Part shown: in pieces, positions 52,559 to 60,837 of the stretch | Layout: every line of letters begins with the position of its first letter | How positions within the stretch are numbered: the stretch's first letter is position 1 | NCBI GenBank assembly: GCA_023416735.1 | Contig: JAEZGX010000001.1 | Coordinates: forward strand, 114,439 to 178,438 | DNA length: 64,000 nt | From: Verrucomicrobiota bacterium | GTDB lineage: Bacteria; Verrucomicrobiota; Verrucomicrobiia; Opitutales; Opitutaceae | Reading direction: 5' to 3' | Position numbers and translations under genes: made by a program | Notes under the pieces: model-generated | What the model was told of the DNA's origin: nothing | What the model saw: the letters and a program-made list of their open reading frames with translations, nothing else | Database searches by the model: none

Positions 52559-53208
52559 CGGTGGCAGCCGCTGCAGCTCTGCGGTGGCTTGATATTCCAG
52601 TCGTGCACGAATTTTTTACCCGCCTCGATGCCGTGCTTCTCGGCGATGGTTTTCGAGTTCAGGTCGAAGATGTCAGCGGGTTCACGCACGCGGCTTTCCG
52701 GCGCGCGATGGCAATCGAGACAGAAGCCCATGCTCATCGGCTGCGCGTGCTCGACCACTTCCATTTCGTTGACCTTGCCGTGGCACTCGACGCAGCTGAC
52801 GCCGCGGTTCACGTGAACGGCATGGTTGAAATAAGCGAAGTCCGGCAGGTCGTGAATCTTCACCCACGGAACAGGCTCACCCGTTTCGTAAGAGCGGCGG
52901 ATCGGCTCGAGCAGCGGGCTGTCGGGACGCACCTGATTGTGGCAGTTCATGCACGTCTGCGCCGTCGGGAGATTCGCGTAGCCCGACTTATCGACATTGC
53001 TGTGGCAATAGCGGCAATCGAGTCCGAGTTGGCCCACGTGCAGTTCGTGACTGTAAGGCACCGGCTGCACCGGAGCGTAACCAACGCGCGAATACTTCGG
53101 CGTCATGTAATACGTCACGCCAGCCGTCGCGATTCCCGCCAAGACGACGAGATAGATCACAATCTGCAGCGGGAGCTTGTTCGCCGATTTCGAAAAAATG
53201 TAGGACAT
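52555..53208 (-). CDS. actA: Alternative complex III pentaheme cytochrome c subunit ActA
   Basis: A 217-residue periplasmic cytochrome anchored by an N-terminal helix (about 14-35, VIYLVVLAGIATAGVTYYMT). Five CxxCH heme sites are visible: CRYCH, CMNCH, CVECH, CLDCH and, at the very C-terminus, CSGCH. The phrase YAPVQPVPYSHELHVGQLGLDC is typical of ActA. It relays electrons from ActB to ActE. It is the first recognised act gene. A short exported-type gene precedes it by 33 bp, and a good promoter lies near 53504-53533. Confidence 0.95.
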   Translation of the reverse strand: MSYIFSKSANKLPLQIVIYLVVLAGIATAGVTYYMTPKYSRVGYAPVQPVPYSHELHVGQLGLDCRYCHSNVDKSGYANLPTAQTCMNCHNQVRPDSPLLEPIRRSYETGEPVPWVKIHDLPDFAYFNHAVHVNRGVSCVECHGKVNEMEVVEHAQPMSMGFCLDCHRAPESRVREPADIFDLNSKTIAEKHGIEAGKKFVHDWNIKPPQSCSGCHR

Positions 53209-53241
53209 GAGCCGGAACGGTTCGTCAGCCGGAAGCGAGAA

Positions 53242-53439
53242 TTAGACCGAGTCCGCGCGACGAGACACGGCTCGAGTTTCGGACTGCAACGTGAAGGGCT
53301 TCGGAGCCGCGACCGGGGTCGTGGTGGAAGCGGTCACCGCCGAAGCAGACTTCGCGAAGAGGCGCGGCGCGAGGCCGGCGACTGCGACCAAGCCGATCAT
53401 TTTTCCGAGAAAACTCTTACGCGATGGGTCGTGACTCAC
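53242..53439 (-). CDS. Short protein with Tat-like or secretory leader, first in the act operon
   Basis: A candidate gene of 65 codons from GTG 53439. It reads SHDPSRKSFLGKMIGLVAVA, then GLAPRLFA, which resembles a twin-arginine or Sec leader with AxA-type cleavage. A short Ala/Thr/Val-rich tail ends in RAVSRRADSV. There is no conserved domain or Shine-Dalgarno. Its support is positional: it fills the leader between the likely promoter and actA on the same strand, 33 bp before actA. It could instead be untranslated leader. Confidence 0.4.
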   Translation of the reverse strand: MSHDPSRKSFLGKMIGLVAVAGLAPRLFAKSASAVTASTTTPVAAPKPFTLQSETRAVSRRADSV

Positions 53440-53503
53440 GTGGGGAGGGAAAAGGTTAAAGTCGGCGCCAAAGAAGCGGGTGACGTTTGCCGTTGTAAAC
53501 CAA

Positions 53504-53533
53504 AATTTAGGATGCCGCATTCTTTGCGGTCAA
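53504..53533 (-). promoter_or_regulatory. Likely promoter of the act operon
   Basis: On the minus strand TTGACC (53528-53533) and TAAATT (53504-53509) are separated by 18 bp, close to a sigma-70-type consensus. It points into the short leader gene and actA. It is the best match in the 167-bp gap before the operon. Confidence 0.55.
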
Positions 53534-53606
53534 AATATGACCGGCGCTGAAACGCAGAGGCGCGCGCGCTAATGACGACGCATCGACCGCGACCTCCGCG
53601 GGAGGT

Positions 53607-54953
53607 TCAAAACCGCGCGGCGTCCGGCAAGCGTTGTGCAGCATCGAGCATCTCGTGCCACGTGACCGGCTCGTTTCGCGAGATCGCGCCGGTGCGATAC
53701 AGGGTGGCGACATAGAAGTTCCACACACCCGCGGCGATCGCGAACGTCCACAACACAGCACGCCATCGCCCCTTCATGCGAGTGAACAGCCACGCCATCC
53801 CCGCCATCAGTGGCAGCAATGCCGCATCGTATGCCCGGTTGCCGAATGACGATGCGAACCACCAGCACCACCAAGCCGCCGCGACATAGGCTGTCGCTCC
53901 CAGCGCGAGTCCCCATGCGATCGCCTCGCCTCGCTTCCGCCACGCCCACGCCCACGCCAAAAGACCCGCCGCAGCGATCGCGAGCAACGGATGCCAATAG
54001 AACAGCCCGTGCCATGAGGAGAACAACGAGTTGAAAATCTCAGGCCGCGCCCAGTGGAACTGCTCTCCCTCCGCCCCATAGCTGAATACGAACCATTCCC
54101 CATACACGACCCGCCACGCCCAAAGCTGCAGGATGATCAACGGAGCCGCGCCCGCCGAGAAGTAGATCGATCCACGAACGGCGCGACGCAGACCGACAGT
54201 CGTATCGGAAGAAGCCCTACGCGTCAGCAACGTCCCCAATGCAACGATCGCGAACACGGCCAGCTGAAAGCGAGTGATCACCGCCAGCCCCCACCCTGCT
54301 CCCGCCAGGATCCACCAGCGCGCCGTGTCATCGTCCCGCGCTTGTCCCAGGGCGAACGCGAACCATGCGATCGCAAAGAAAGCTGCGCCGTGGCTCATGC
54401 TGAGATTCGCCGTCTGGTAATAGAACAACGGACTCGCCGCCCAAACCGTGACTACGCCCGCGAGGGCTGAAGCAGAATCATCGATCCACCGCGCGATCGT
54501 TCGCCACGCCAGCCAGAGCGCGACGCACGCGAGCGCGAGATGCCAGCATTGCACCGCAATTTGATGCGCCGGGCCAAATCCGTCGTCTTGCCATGCTCGT
54601 CCTGCCACCTCACGCGCGAACCAGACGACACCGTCCGCCGCGAAATAAGCCGGCACCGTCAGCAGCGCCCACCCTATTCCGTATTTATTAGGGATGAAGC
54701 CCGCCTTCGTCCGCGGCAGATCGAGCGCGGACACCTGGTGATCCGGGGCGAGCGTATCCGCAATTTGGAGATCGTTCTCGAAATCCCAGTCGCCATCGGC
54801 CAGCGCCGAACGCGCCCATAGATAATTGAAGGTGTTGTCGTAACCGCGCAGCGCGCTCCGCACGGGGATCTCCCACAACTGCGAAAGAAAGAGCAAAACG
54901 CCCGCCACCGCGCAGATCGCCACCCAAACGCGGAGCAGCACACGACGATCCAT
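53607..54953 (-). CDS. Polytopic membrane protein, GT-C glycosyltransferase-like
   Basis: A 448-residue inner-membrane protein with about ten to twelve hydrophobic segments. The first loop after helix 1 is acidic (ALRGYDNTFNYLWARSALAD, then GDWDFENDL), reminiscent of the DxD/ExD first-loop site of GT-C glycosyltransferases that use polyprenyl-phosphate sugars. I do not recognise a specific family, and it may be a mannosyl- or arabinosyltransferase-like protein acting on a lipid-linked sugar or protein. ATG 54953 is preferred to the upstream extension because it directly precedes helix 1. It lies 144 bp after the LolD-like gene on the same strand. Confidence 0.6.
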   Translation of the reverse strand: MDRRVLLRVWVAICAVAGVLLFLSQLWEIPVRSALRGYDNTFNYLWARSALADGDWDFENDLQIADTLAPDHQVSALDLPRTKAGFIPNKYGIGWALLTVPAYFAADGVVWFAREVAGRAWQDDGFGPAHQIAVQCWHLALACVALWLAWRTIARWIDDSASALAGVVTVWAASPLFYYQTANLSMSHGAAFFAIAWFAFALGQARDDDTARWWILAGAGWGLAVITRFQLAVFAIVALGTLLTRRASSDTTVGLRRAVRGSIYFSAGAAPLIILQLWAWRVVYGEWFVFSYGAEGEQFHWARPEIFNSLFSSWHGLFYWHPLLAIAAAGLLAWAWAWRKRGEAIAWGLALGATAYVAAAWWCWWFASSFGNRAYDAALLPLMAGMAWLFTRMKGRWRAVLWTFAIAAGVWNFYVATLYRTGAISRNEPVTWHEMLDAAQRLPDAARF

Positions 54954-55054
54954 GGTTCTTTGAAGCACCGTGCGCCCGCCCGCGCGTTGCACTACTCCAC
55001 CCTTTGACGCGACTGGCCCTCGACGACCTCAGCGAGCATCGCGGAGGGACCTTC

Positions 55055-55080
55055 GTATCCATTCGTGTCCATGCGTCGTT
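55055..55080. repeat. Short intergenic copy of the CATTCGTG-type repeat
   Basis: tatccattcgtgtccatgcg, in the spacer between the exporter ATPase and the GT-C-like gene, resembles the longer segment at 2578-2675. It is probably a remnant of the same dispersed repeat. Confidence 0.3.
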
Positions 55081-55097
55081 AATCGAATCGCTCTGCC

Positions 55098-55790
55098 TTA
55101 CTCGACGAACAAGCCATCGCGCATTGGCCGGACGCTGTCGCAACGGTTCGCGATCTCCGGATTGTGCGTCACGAGGATCACCGCCTGGCCGTTGTCTTTT
55201 GCCAGTCGCGTCAGCAGATCGAAAACAATCCCCGAATTCTTGGCGTCCAAATTGCCCGTGGGCTCGTCGGCGAGGATGATCGCCGGCTGGTTGGCGAGCG
55301 CTCGAGCGATGGCGACGCGCTGCTGTTCGCCGCCGGAAAGTTGTGTGCCGAGGCGATGCGTCTTTTCGCCGAGACCCACCGAGGCGAGCAACGAATGCGC
55401 CCGCTCTTCCATTTGCTCGGGCGTGAGGCGACCGAGTTTGCGCATCGGCATCATCACGTTGTCGAGCGCGGTGAACTCCTGCATCAGGAAGTGAAACTGA
55501 AACACGAACCCGATGTGTTCGCAGCGCGCTGCCGTGCGCTCGAGATCGCTGCTGTTCGACATGAGTCGATTGTTGATCCAGATGTCGCCCTCTTGCTGCC
55601 GGTCGAGCAACCCGAGCAAATAGAGCAGCGTGGATTTGCCGCAGCCGGATGGACCGACGATCGCATAGACTTGCCCGCGATGCGCCTCGAATGAAACGCC
55701 GCGCAGCACATGCACTCGTCCCTCGTTCTGGCCGAGGTAACGGTGAATGTTTTCGCAGCGGAGAGCGATGTGAGAAGAGAGATCAGACAT
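55098..55790 (-). CDS. ABC transporter ATP-binding protein, LolD/DevA-like
   Basis: A 230-residue ATPase from ATG 55790. Motifs are Walker A GPSGCGKST, signature LSGGEQQRVAIARAL, Walker B IILADEPTGNLD and H-loop VTHNPEI. The overall pattern is that of the LolD/MacB/FtsE group, whose partners are FtsX-like permeases. Its permease is encoded 11 bp upstream, with an adaptor and a TolC-type channel before that. As ATPase and permease are separate proteins, the arrangement is closer to DevBCA-TolC than to MacAB. It is the last gene of the four-gene operon. Confidence 0.92.
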   Translation of the reverse strand: MSDLSSHIALRCENIHRYLGQNEGRVHVLRGVSFEAHRGQVYAIVGPSGCGKSTLLYLLGLLDRQQEGDIWINNRLMSNSSDLERTAARCEHIGFVFQFHFLMQEFTALDNVMMPMRKLGRLTPEQMEERAHSLLASVGLGEKTHRLGTQLSGGEQQRVAIARALANQPAIILADEPTGNLDAKNSGIVFDLLTRLAKDNGQAVILVTHNPEIANRCDSVRPMRDGLFVE

Positions 55791-55801
55791 GCTTGAACGA
55801 G

Positions 55802-57046
55802 CTACTGCGCGGTGCCGCGGATGACGTCGCCCGGTTCGAGCAGCGCAGCGCGGCGGGCGGGCACGAGACTGGCGACCATCACCATGAACACGGCGGTCAG
55901 CACGCCGGAGAGGTAGTGCCACACGGACCAAGAGACAATGAAGGTATCCGTGGCAAAAATACCGCGGATGCGAATCGGGTAGTGCGAAACTCCATACGTG
56001 ATCAGCGCCCCGAGCGCGCAACCCAGCGCGGTGCCGATCGCGAGCACGATGACGGCCTGCCAGAGGAAGATCTGCGAGATGTCCTTCCGGGTGTAGCCCA
56101 TCGAGCGCAAGATCGCGATTTCCTTGGTCTTCTCGAGGACGATCATCGCGAGCGTGTTGAACATCGCGAGACCTGCGATGAGCGTGAAAACCGAAACCGT
56201 GATCGCGGTCGAAAGACGCAACGCGCGAAACACCTCGAGCCAGGTTTTTTCGCGTTCCTGCCACGGACGCGCCGCATGGTGCAGCACTTCTTCCATGTGC
56301 GCGGCATCGGCCGGCGCGCGGTCTTTATCGATCAAGTTGACTTGGAGGAATGACGCGCCGGTGGGCTTCTTCAGCAGCGAGCGCGCTTCGCTCATGTTGA
56401 GGTAAATGCGCACCCGATCGATGTCCGCCACGCCCGTTTCGTAAATCGCCACGACGCGGAACCGCCTCTGTTCGCCGAGCGCCTCGAGGATGAAGGAGTC
56501 GCCCATCGCCAGCTGGAGCCGGCGGGCCATTTCGCTTCCGATCAGCGCGCCCGAGGCCGTTGCGCCAAATTCGGCGGCGTTACCGGCGATGATCTGTCGT
56601 TCCAAATCGGATACGCGCGTGTGGTCGTCGACATTGATCCCGTAAACGCGCACCGAGTCGCTGCCGAACGAACTCCGAATGTTCACCGGTCCCGTAACGA
56701 CGGTCGAAATCGCGGAAACGTTGGGGAAGCGTCGCAAGGCATCCGTCAGCAGCTTCGGCTCCTGGATGCCTTCGATGAACTTTCGTCCTTCCTTCTGCCG
56801 GATCTCGAACTGCGAGCCGTGGCCGCCGGCCGCCATGCTGCGAATCGTGTCCTGAATTTCGTCCTGGATGCGGATCGCGCCGTCGGTGCCGAGGATCGTT
56901 TTAATGAAGAACTGCTCGAACCCGCTCGTCGTCGCCTGAGTGACCACGAACAAGCCGACGCCGAGGACGATGCAAGAAAGGCTCATCGCCATCGCCCGCT
57001 TCTTCGCCGTGAGAAAGCGAAACGCGATGCGGAGATTCGGAGACAT
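55802..57046 (-). CDS. FtsX-like ABC permease (LolC/E-DevC type)
   Basis: A 414-residue inner-membrane protein with an N-terminal helix (about 18-38), a large periplasmic domain (about 40-270) and three C-terminal helices, the plan of LolC/LolE, DevC and MacB permeases. The conserved AMIVLEKTKEIAILRSMGYTR and the final segment with VPARRAALLEPGDVIRG are FtsX-domain hallmarks. With the neighbouring ATPase it forms a mechanotransmission pump that acts on periplasmic substrates. The linked adaptor and TolC point to export across the outer membrane, not to lipoprotein release alone. The substrate is unknown. Confidence 0.92.
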   Translation of the reverse strand: MSPNLRIAFRFLTAKKRAMAMSLSCIVLGVGLFVVTQATTSGFEQFFIKTILGTDGAIRIQDEIQDTIRSMAAGGHGSQFEIRQKEGRKFIEGIQEPKLLTDALRRFPNVSAISTVVTGPVNIRSSFGSDSVRVYGINVDDHTRVSDLERQIIAGNAAEFGATASGALIGSEMARRLQLAMGDSFILEALGEQRRFRVVAIYETGVADIDRVRIYLNMSEARSLLKKPTGASFLQVNLIDKDRAPADAAHMEEVLHHAARPWQEREKTWLEVFRALRLSTAITVSVFTLIAGLAMFNTLAMIVLEKTKEIAILRSMGYTRKDISQIFLWQAVIVLAIGTALGCALGALITYGVSHYPIRIRGIFATDTFIVSWSVWHYLSGVLTAVFMVMVASLVPARRAALLEPGDVIRGTAQ

Positions 57047-57076
57047 GAACGACTGCTGCGAAAGAGTGCTCGACGC

Positions 57077-58189
57077 TTAGTTAGCGCCGGATGCGTTGAC
57101 GACTTCCGTGCGGACCCGATCGCCGTCACGGAAGAGATCGAGCTGGTCGACGATCACCTGGTCCCCGGTTTTGAGACCTTTCAAGATCTCGACGGCCGTG
57201 AAACTCTCGTAGCCCACTTCGACCTGTTGCAGCCGCACGCGGCCGTCTTCGACGACGTAAACGTTGTTTCCAAAAAGCGCGCGGCGCGGAATGATGACCT
57301 CTGATTCGCGCTCGCCGACGACGATGTTCACTTCCCCGGTGATGCCAGGAACCAGCTTCTCAGGCTCGATTTCGACCTCGAGGTGCACCATGTAGCGCTG
57401 CGTTTGCGGGTCCGCCGTGGGAAGGATCTTCGTGACCTTCGCATCGTAGAGCCAAGCACCATAGCCAAGGAAGCGGACGTCCGCTTTAAGACCGACTTTG
57501 AGCTCGGAGAAATTTTCTTCGCTGATTTTAGCCTCCACCGTGCGACTGGTGGCGATAATGACGGCGATGGGATCGTTGGCGTTGATAAGATCGCCGGGAC
57601 GGGCAAACACGCGCGAGACCACGCCTTCGAACGGTGCGATGATCGTCATCTTCTGCAGCTGGCGACGTTTGACCTGGAGCGTGTTTTCGAGGGTGGAGAG
57701 TTGCTGGTTGTTGGTGACCTCCTCAAGCGCGAGCCTCTGCTCGATCTGCTTCACCTTGCGCCGCTCCTTCTCGAGTTCGGCCAACGGGAAATTTCCCGCT
57801 TTCGCCAGCCGCTCATAATTCTCCAGCGATTCCCGGGCGGTTTCCAAGTCGAGGGCGATGGCAGAACCAACAGCGATCCGTTTCTTCGCCGCTTCGAGTT
57901 CGCTTTCGAGCTGCTCGATCTCGAGCGAGAGATCGCCGGTATCGATCTGCACCAGCACGGTGCCCGCCGCGACCTTCAAGCCCGGGTCGAGATCGCTGTG
58001 CATGACACGGCCGCCGATTTCGCTTTTCAGCTCCATCTCGTATTCGGCGTAAACGGTCACGCTACCCGGAACGGCTTTGACGGCGCGTCCCTTGGTCGCT
58101 GCTGCAACGCGCGCGGTCGGGCGAAGAAAATAAGTGGCGGCGAGTGCAATCACGACAACGGCCGCGACTGCGATCAGGATTTTTTTCAT
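57077..58189 (-). CDS. Periplasmic adaptor (membrane fusion) protein, HlyD/MacA/DevB type
   Basis: A 370-residue protein with an N-terminal membrane anchor (about 4-22). It has a lipoyl/barrel-sandwich domain split around a helical hairpin (halves near 55-90 and 205-225), the hairpin at about 90-195, and a beta-barrel with C-terminal domain (about 235-360). Family landmarks are APFEGVVSRVFARPGDLI and VIIPRRALFGNNVYVV. It joins the inner-membrane pump to the outer-membrane channel. Its ATG overlaps the end of the TolC-like gene (58186-58189), and the permease starts 30 bp downstream. Confidence 0.92.
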   Translation of the reverse strand: MKKILIAVAAVVVIALAATYFLRPTARVAAATKGRAVKAVPGSVTVYAEYEMELKSEIGGRVMHSDLDPGLKVAAGTVLVQIDTGDLSLEIEQLESELEAAKKRIAVGSAIALDLETARESLENYERLAKAGNFPLAELEKERRKVKQIEQRLALEEVTNNQQLSTLENTLQVKRRQLQKMTIIAPFEGVVSRVFARPGDLINANDPIAVIIATSRTVEAKISEENFSELKVGLKADVRFLGYGAWLYDAKVTKILPTADPQTQRYMVHLEVEIEPEKLVPGITGEVNIVVGERESEVIIPRRALFGNNVYVVEDGRVRLQQVEVGYESFTAVEILKGLKTGDQVIVDQLDLFRDGDRVRTEVVNASGAN

Positions 58190-59565
58190 CGATACTTGGC
58201 CGGGAGGAGATTCAGCGCCGGATCATTCAAGGTCGTCGAAAGCAGTCCGGAGAGTTTGAGGAGGTAATCGTTCCGAGCTTGGAACGCTTCGATTTGACGG
58301 GTGTAAAGGTGGAGCCGCGCGGAATCGACGCTCGCTTGCGAGCCGACGCCGCGGCTGAGGTCTTCTTCGGCGACGCGCACGCCGCCTTCGGAGGAAGTGA
58401 GAAGCTTTTCCGCGATCGCGAGCGCACGCGCGGAAAACTCGAGCTGACGCTTCTGATTCTGAACCGACAGAAGAAGGTCGCCGACTTGCTCCTTGTAGGC
58501 GCGCTCCAGTTCGCGACGACGGGTGAGGCTGGCGATCTTGGCGTTGCGCGTCGCGAAGCTGTCGAAAATGTTCCAGTTGATCGATAAGCCCGCGTAGGTG
58601 GTTTGGATTTTGTATTTGCTCGTTTGAGCGTTCGCAAAGGCGAACGTCTGCTCGTCCTGGCTGACGCCGACCTGCGCGTTGATTTTCGGCTTCAAACGGG
58701 TGGTAGCGATTTTGTAGTTTAACTCCTCGATCTCGATGCCGGTGCGGAGATTCCGCATAAAATAGGTGTCGGGATCGCCCTGGCCGGTGAAGGTGCCGAC
58801 CATGCGGTCGATCTCGGCGGAGTTGGGCGTGACATTCGGAATCTCCGCCGGGATTTGATTGTCCGGAACTGTCGGCAAGCCGCAGAGTTTCCCTAAAAGA
58901 ACTCGGCTGTTTTCGTAATCGAACTCGACGCGATCGGTCCACAGCCGGGCCTGTTCCGCAGTGATAGTCGGCGTAAAAAGATCGGCTTCGGCGATGACGC
59001 CGCGTTCACGCCGGGATCGCGCGAGCGCGAGCGCCTCGTCGGCCACCCGCTGACTGAACCGGGCGCGCTCCAGCGCAGTCTTGGTAATGACCAGCGTGAG
59101 GTATTGCGCGCGGATCTGCTCGACTAGCAGTCGATAGGCATCCGCCGTGCCCTCCTCGGCCATTTTTTGCCGGAGTTCCGCAATCTTCGTGTTGTTGCGC
59201 AGCGCTCCCCAATGGAACACCGGCTGATTGAGCGAGAAATTATAGGAGACCTTCTCGTTGTTGCCGACCAAGATAGGGTCAGGCGCCTCGCCACGGCGCT
59301 CGCGAGCATACGGGTAGTAACTCGCATAGCCGCCGATGTTGGGCAGCTGACCGGCGCGAACTTCGTTGCGATACGTCTGGGCGATCACCTCGTCCGCATT
59401 GCGCGCGATCATCCGCGGCGACTGTTGGAGGGCGGTTTCGAGGAGCGACTTCAGTCCTGGAAAATAATCTTCAGGAACCGCGAGCGACGAAGGCGATTGA
59501 GCCCAGAGGGATGGCGCGAGGCCGACGAGACACAGGAGGGCTGGGAGACGAATGATGCGAAGCAT
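58186..59565 (-). CDS. Outer-membrane efflux channel, TolC family
   Basis: A 459-residue protein with a Sec signal peptide (about 1-22, ending LWAQ). The two OEP repeats are long alpha-helical and coiled regions, with SWNIFDSFATRN-like sequence (here NWNIFDSFATRNAKI) in the second repeat and LNQPVFHWGALRNNTKIAEL in the first. It trimerises to form the exit duct for the adaptor/permease/ATPase encoded downstream. It is the first gene of the exporter operon. The 270-bp gap before it is shared with the divergent polysaccharide genes and must hold both promoters, though no strong -35/-10 pair stands out. Confidence 0.93.
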   Translation of the reverse strand: MLRIIRLPALLCLVGLAPSLWAQSPSSLAVPEDYFPGLKSLLETALQQSPRMIARNADEVIAQTYRNEVRAGQLPNIGGYASYYPYARERRGEAPDPILVGNNEKVSYNFSLNQPVFHWGALRNNTKIAELRQKMAEEGTADAYRLLVEQIRAQYLTLVITKTALERARFSQRVADEALALARSRRERGVIAEADLFTPTITAEQARLWTDRVEFDYENSRVLLGKLCGLPTVPDNQIPAEIPNVTPNSAEIDRMVGTFTGQGDPDTYFMRNLRTGIEIEELNYKIATTRLKPKINAQVGVSQDEQTFAFANAQTSKYKIQTTYAGLSINWNIFDSFATRNAKIASLTRRRELERAYKEQVGDLLLSVQNQKRQLEFSARALAIAEKLLTSSEGGVRVAEEDLSRGVGSQASVDSARLHLYTRQIEAFQARNDYLLKLSGLLSTTLNDPALNLLPAKYR

Positions 59566-59835
59566 TAGGTGAGAGAGACCACGGAACTAACCGAAATGAG
59601 AACGCTCGACGAGGTGAAGTTGGGAAACAAGCGGGAGCCCATCGGTTCCGTCGCAAATTTGCAGAGGCCATCGCGAAGGTTTCCCGACGCAAGCCCAAAC
59701 TCGTCGTCTCAACGTGAGTTGGAAGGTCTGCCGGGGATTTCCGGAATATGGTGTCCGAGACAATTTTGGCTCGCCGTCGGAGTGGCAGCATCGTGACGTG
59801 AAGCTTCCGCGGACCTTCGCGGGAGCGAATCAAAC

Positions 59836-60813
59836 ATGGCAAAAGCCTTCATCACTGGAATCACAGGTCAGGACGGCTCCTATCTTTGCGAACTCCTGCT
59901 GGAGAAAGGCTACGAGGTCCACGGCCTCGTGCACCGCCCTGACACGCTCTCGAACAGCAACATTGCCCACTTGATCGCCAATCCCACGATCATGGGAAAG
60001 CAGTTACACCTGCACAACGGCGCTTACGAAGACGCCACCCACCTTCGCCGCATCATCAGCCGTGCGCAGCCGACGGAGTTTTACCATCTCGCGGGCCAGT
60101 CGAGTCCCCGCCTCAGCCTCGAACTCCCCGAAAGCACGGTCGACAGCATCGGTATGGCGACATTGCGCCTGCTCGAAATCCTACGTGACCTGCCGGAGCC
60201 GCCGAAATTTCTCTACGCCTCGAGCAGCGAAGTCTTCGGTTCGCCCCCTCACTCTCCCCAAGACGAACACACGCCGGTCAACCCCACGACGCCTTATGGC
60301 GCCGCAAAGGCATTCTCACAGCAAATGGCGCGGATCTACCGCATCGCCTACGGCCTGCAGACCTGCGCGGTAATTCTCTACAATCACGAGTCTCCGCGCC
60401 GGAATTCGAACTTTGTGACGATGAAAGTCGCGCGGGCCGCCGCGCGCATCAAAAAAGGTCTACAGAAAGACGTCACCCTTGGAAGCCTCGGCGGACGTCG
60501 CGACTGGGGCTGGGCGCCCGACTACGTGCGCGGAATGTGGCTGATGCTGCAGCAAGACACCGTGGACGATTTCGTCCTCGCCACCGGCGAGCTGCACAGC
60601 GTCGAAGAACTCGTCGCGAGCGCCTTCGAATGCGTCGGCCTGAAATGGCGCGACTTCGTGAAACACGACACCGCACTCGTTACGGCCGTCGAGCCGATGG
60701 CACCTTGCGGAAATCCCGCCAAAGCGCGCCGCGCGCTCGGTTGGCAGAACACGGTTCGCTTCGAAGAGATGATTCGCCGTTTGGTGGAATCCGAGCTCGC
60801 CAAGCTGCAATAA
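59836..60813 (+). CDS. GDP-mannose 4,6-dehydratase-like SDR enzyme
   Basis: A 325-residue extended short-chain dehydrogenase. The NAD(P)-binding motif is GITGQDGSYLCELLLEKGYE. The catalytic region has YASSSEVFG and YGAAKAFSQQ (Tyr-xxx-Lys), and YNHESPRRNSNFVTMKV matches the GMD family. The usual GMD phrase with Asp-Ser-Lys-Arg before DWG is altered here to GSLGGRRDWGWAPDYV. It most likely dehydrates GDP-mannose to the 4-keto-6-deoxy sugar, a precursor of rhamnose or fucose units of surface polysaccharide; a related NDP-sugar is possible. It is followed 24 bp later by a polysaccharide ABC permease. Confidence 0.87.
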   Translation: MAKAFITGITGQDGSYLCELLLEKGYEVHGLVHRPDTLSNSNIAHLIANPTIMGKQLHLHNGAYEDATHLRRIISRAQPTEFYHLAGQSSPRLSLELPESTVDSIGMATLRLLEILRDLPEPPKFLYASSSEVFGSPPHSPQDEHTPVNPTTPYGAAKAFSQQMARIYRIAYGLQTCAVILYNHESPRRNSNFVTMKVARAAARIKKGLQKDVTLGSLGGRRDWGWAPDYVRGMWLMLQQDTVDDFVLATGELHSVEELVASAFECVGLKWRDFVKHDTALVTAVEPMAPCGNPAKARRALGWQNTVRFEEMIRRLVESELAKLQ

Positions 60814-60837
60814 GCCAAGACAACGAGCGACCACGGC

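Noticed and set aside
55098..57046. MacB-type fused ATPase-permease
   Set aside because: The ATPase and permease are separate frames with a stop and an 11-bp gap between them.
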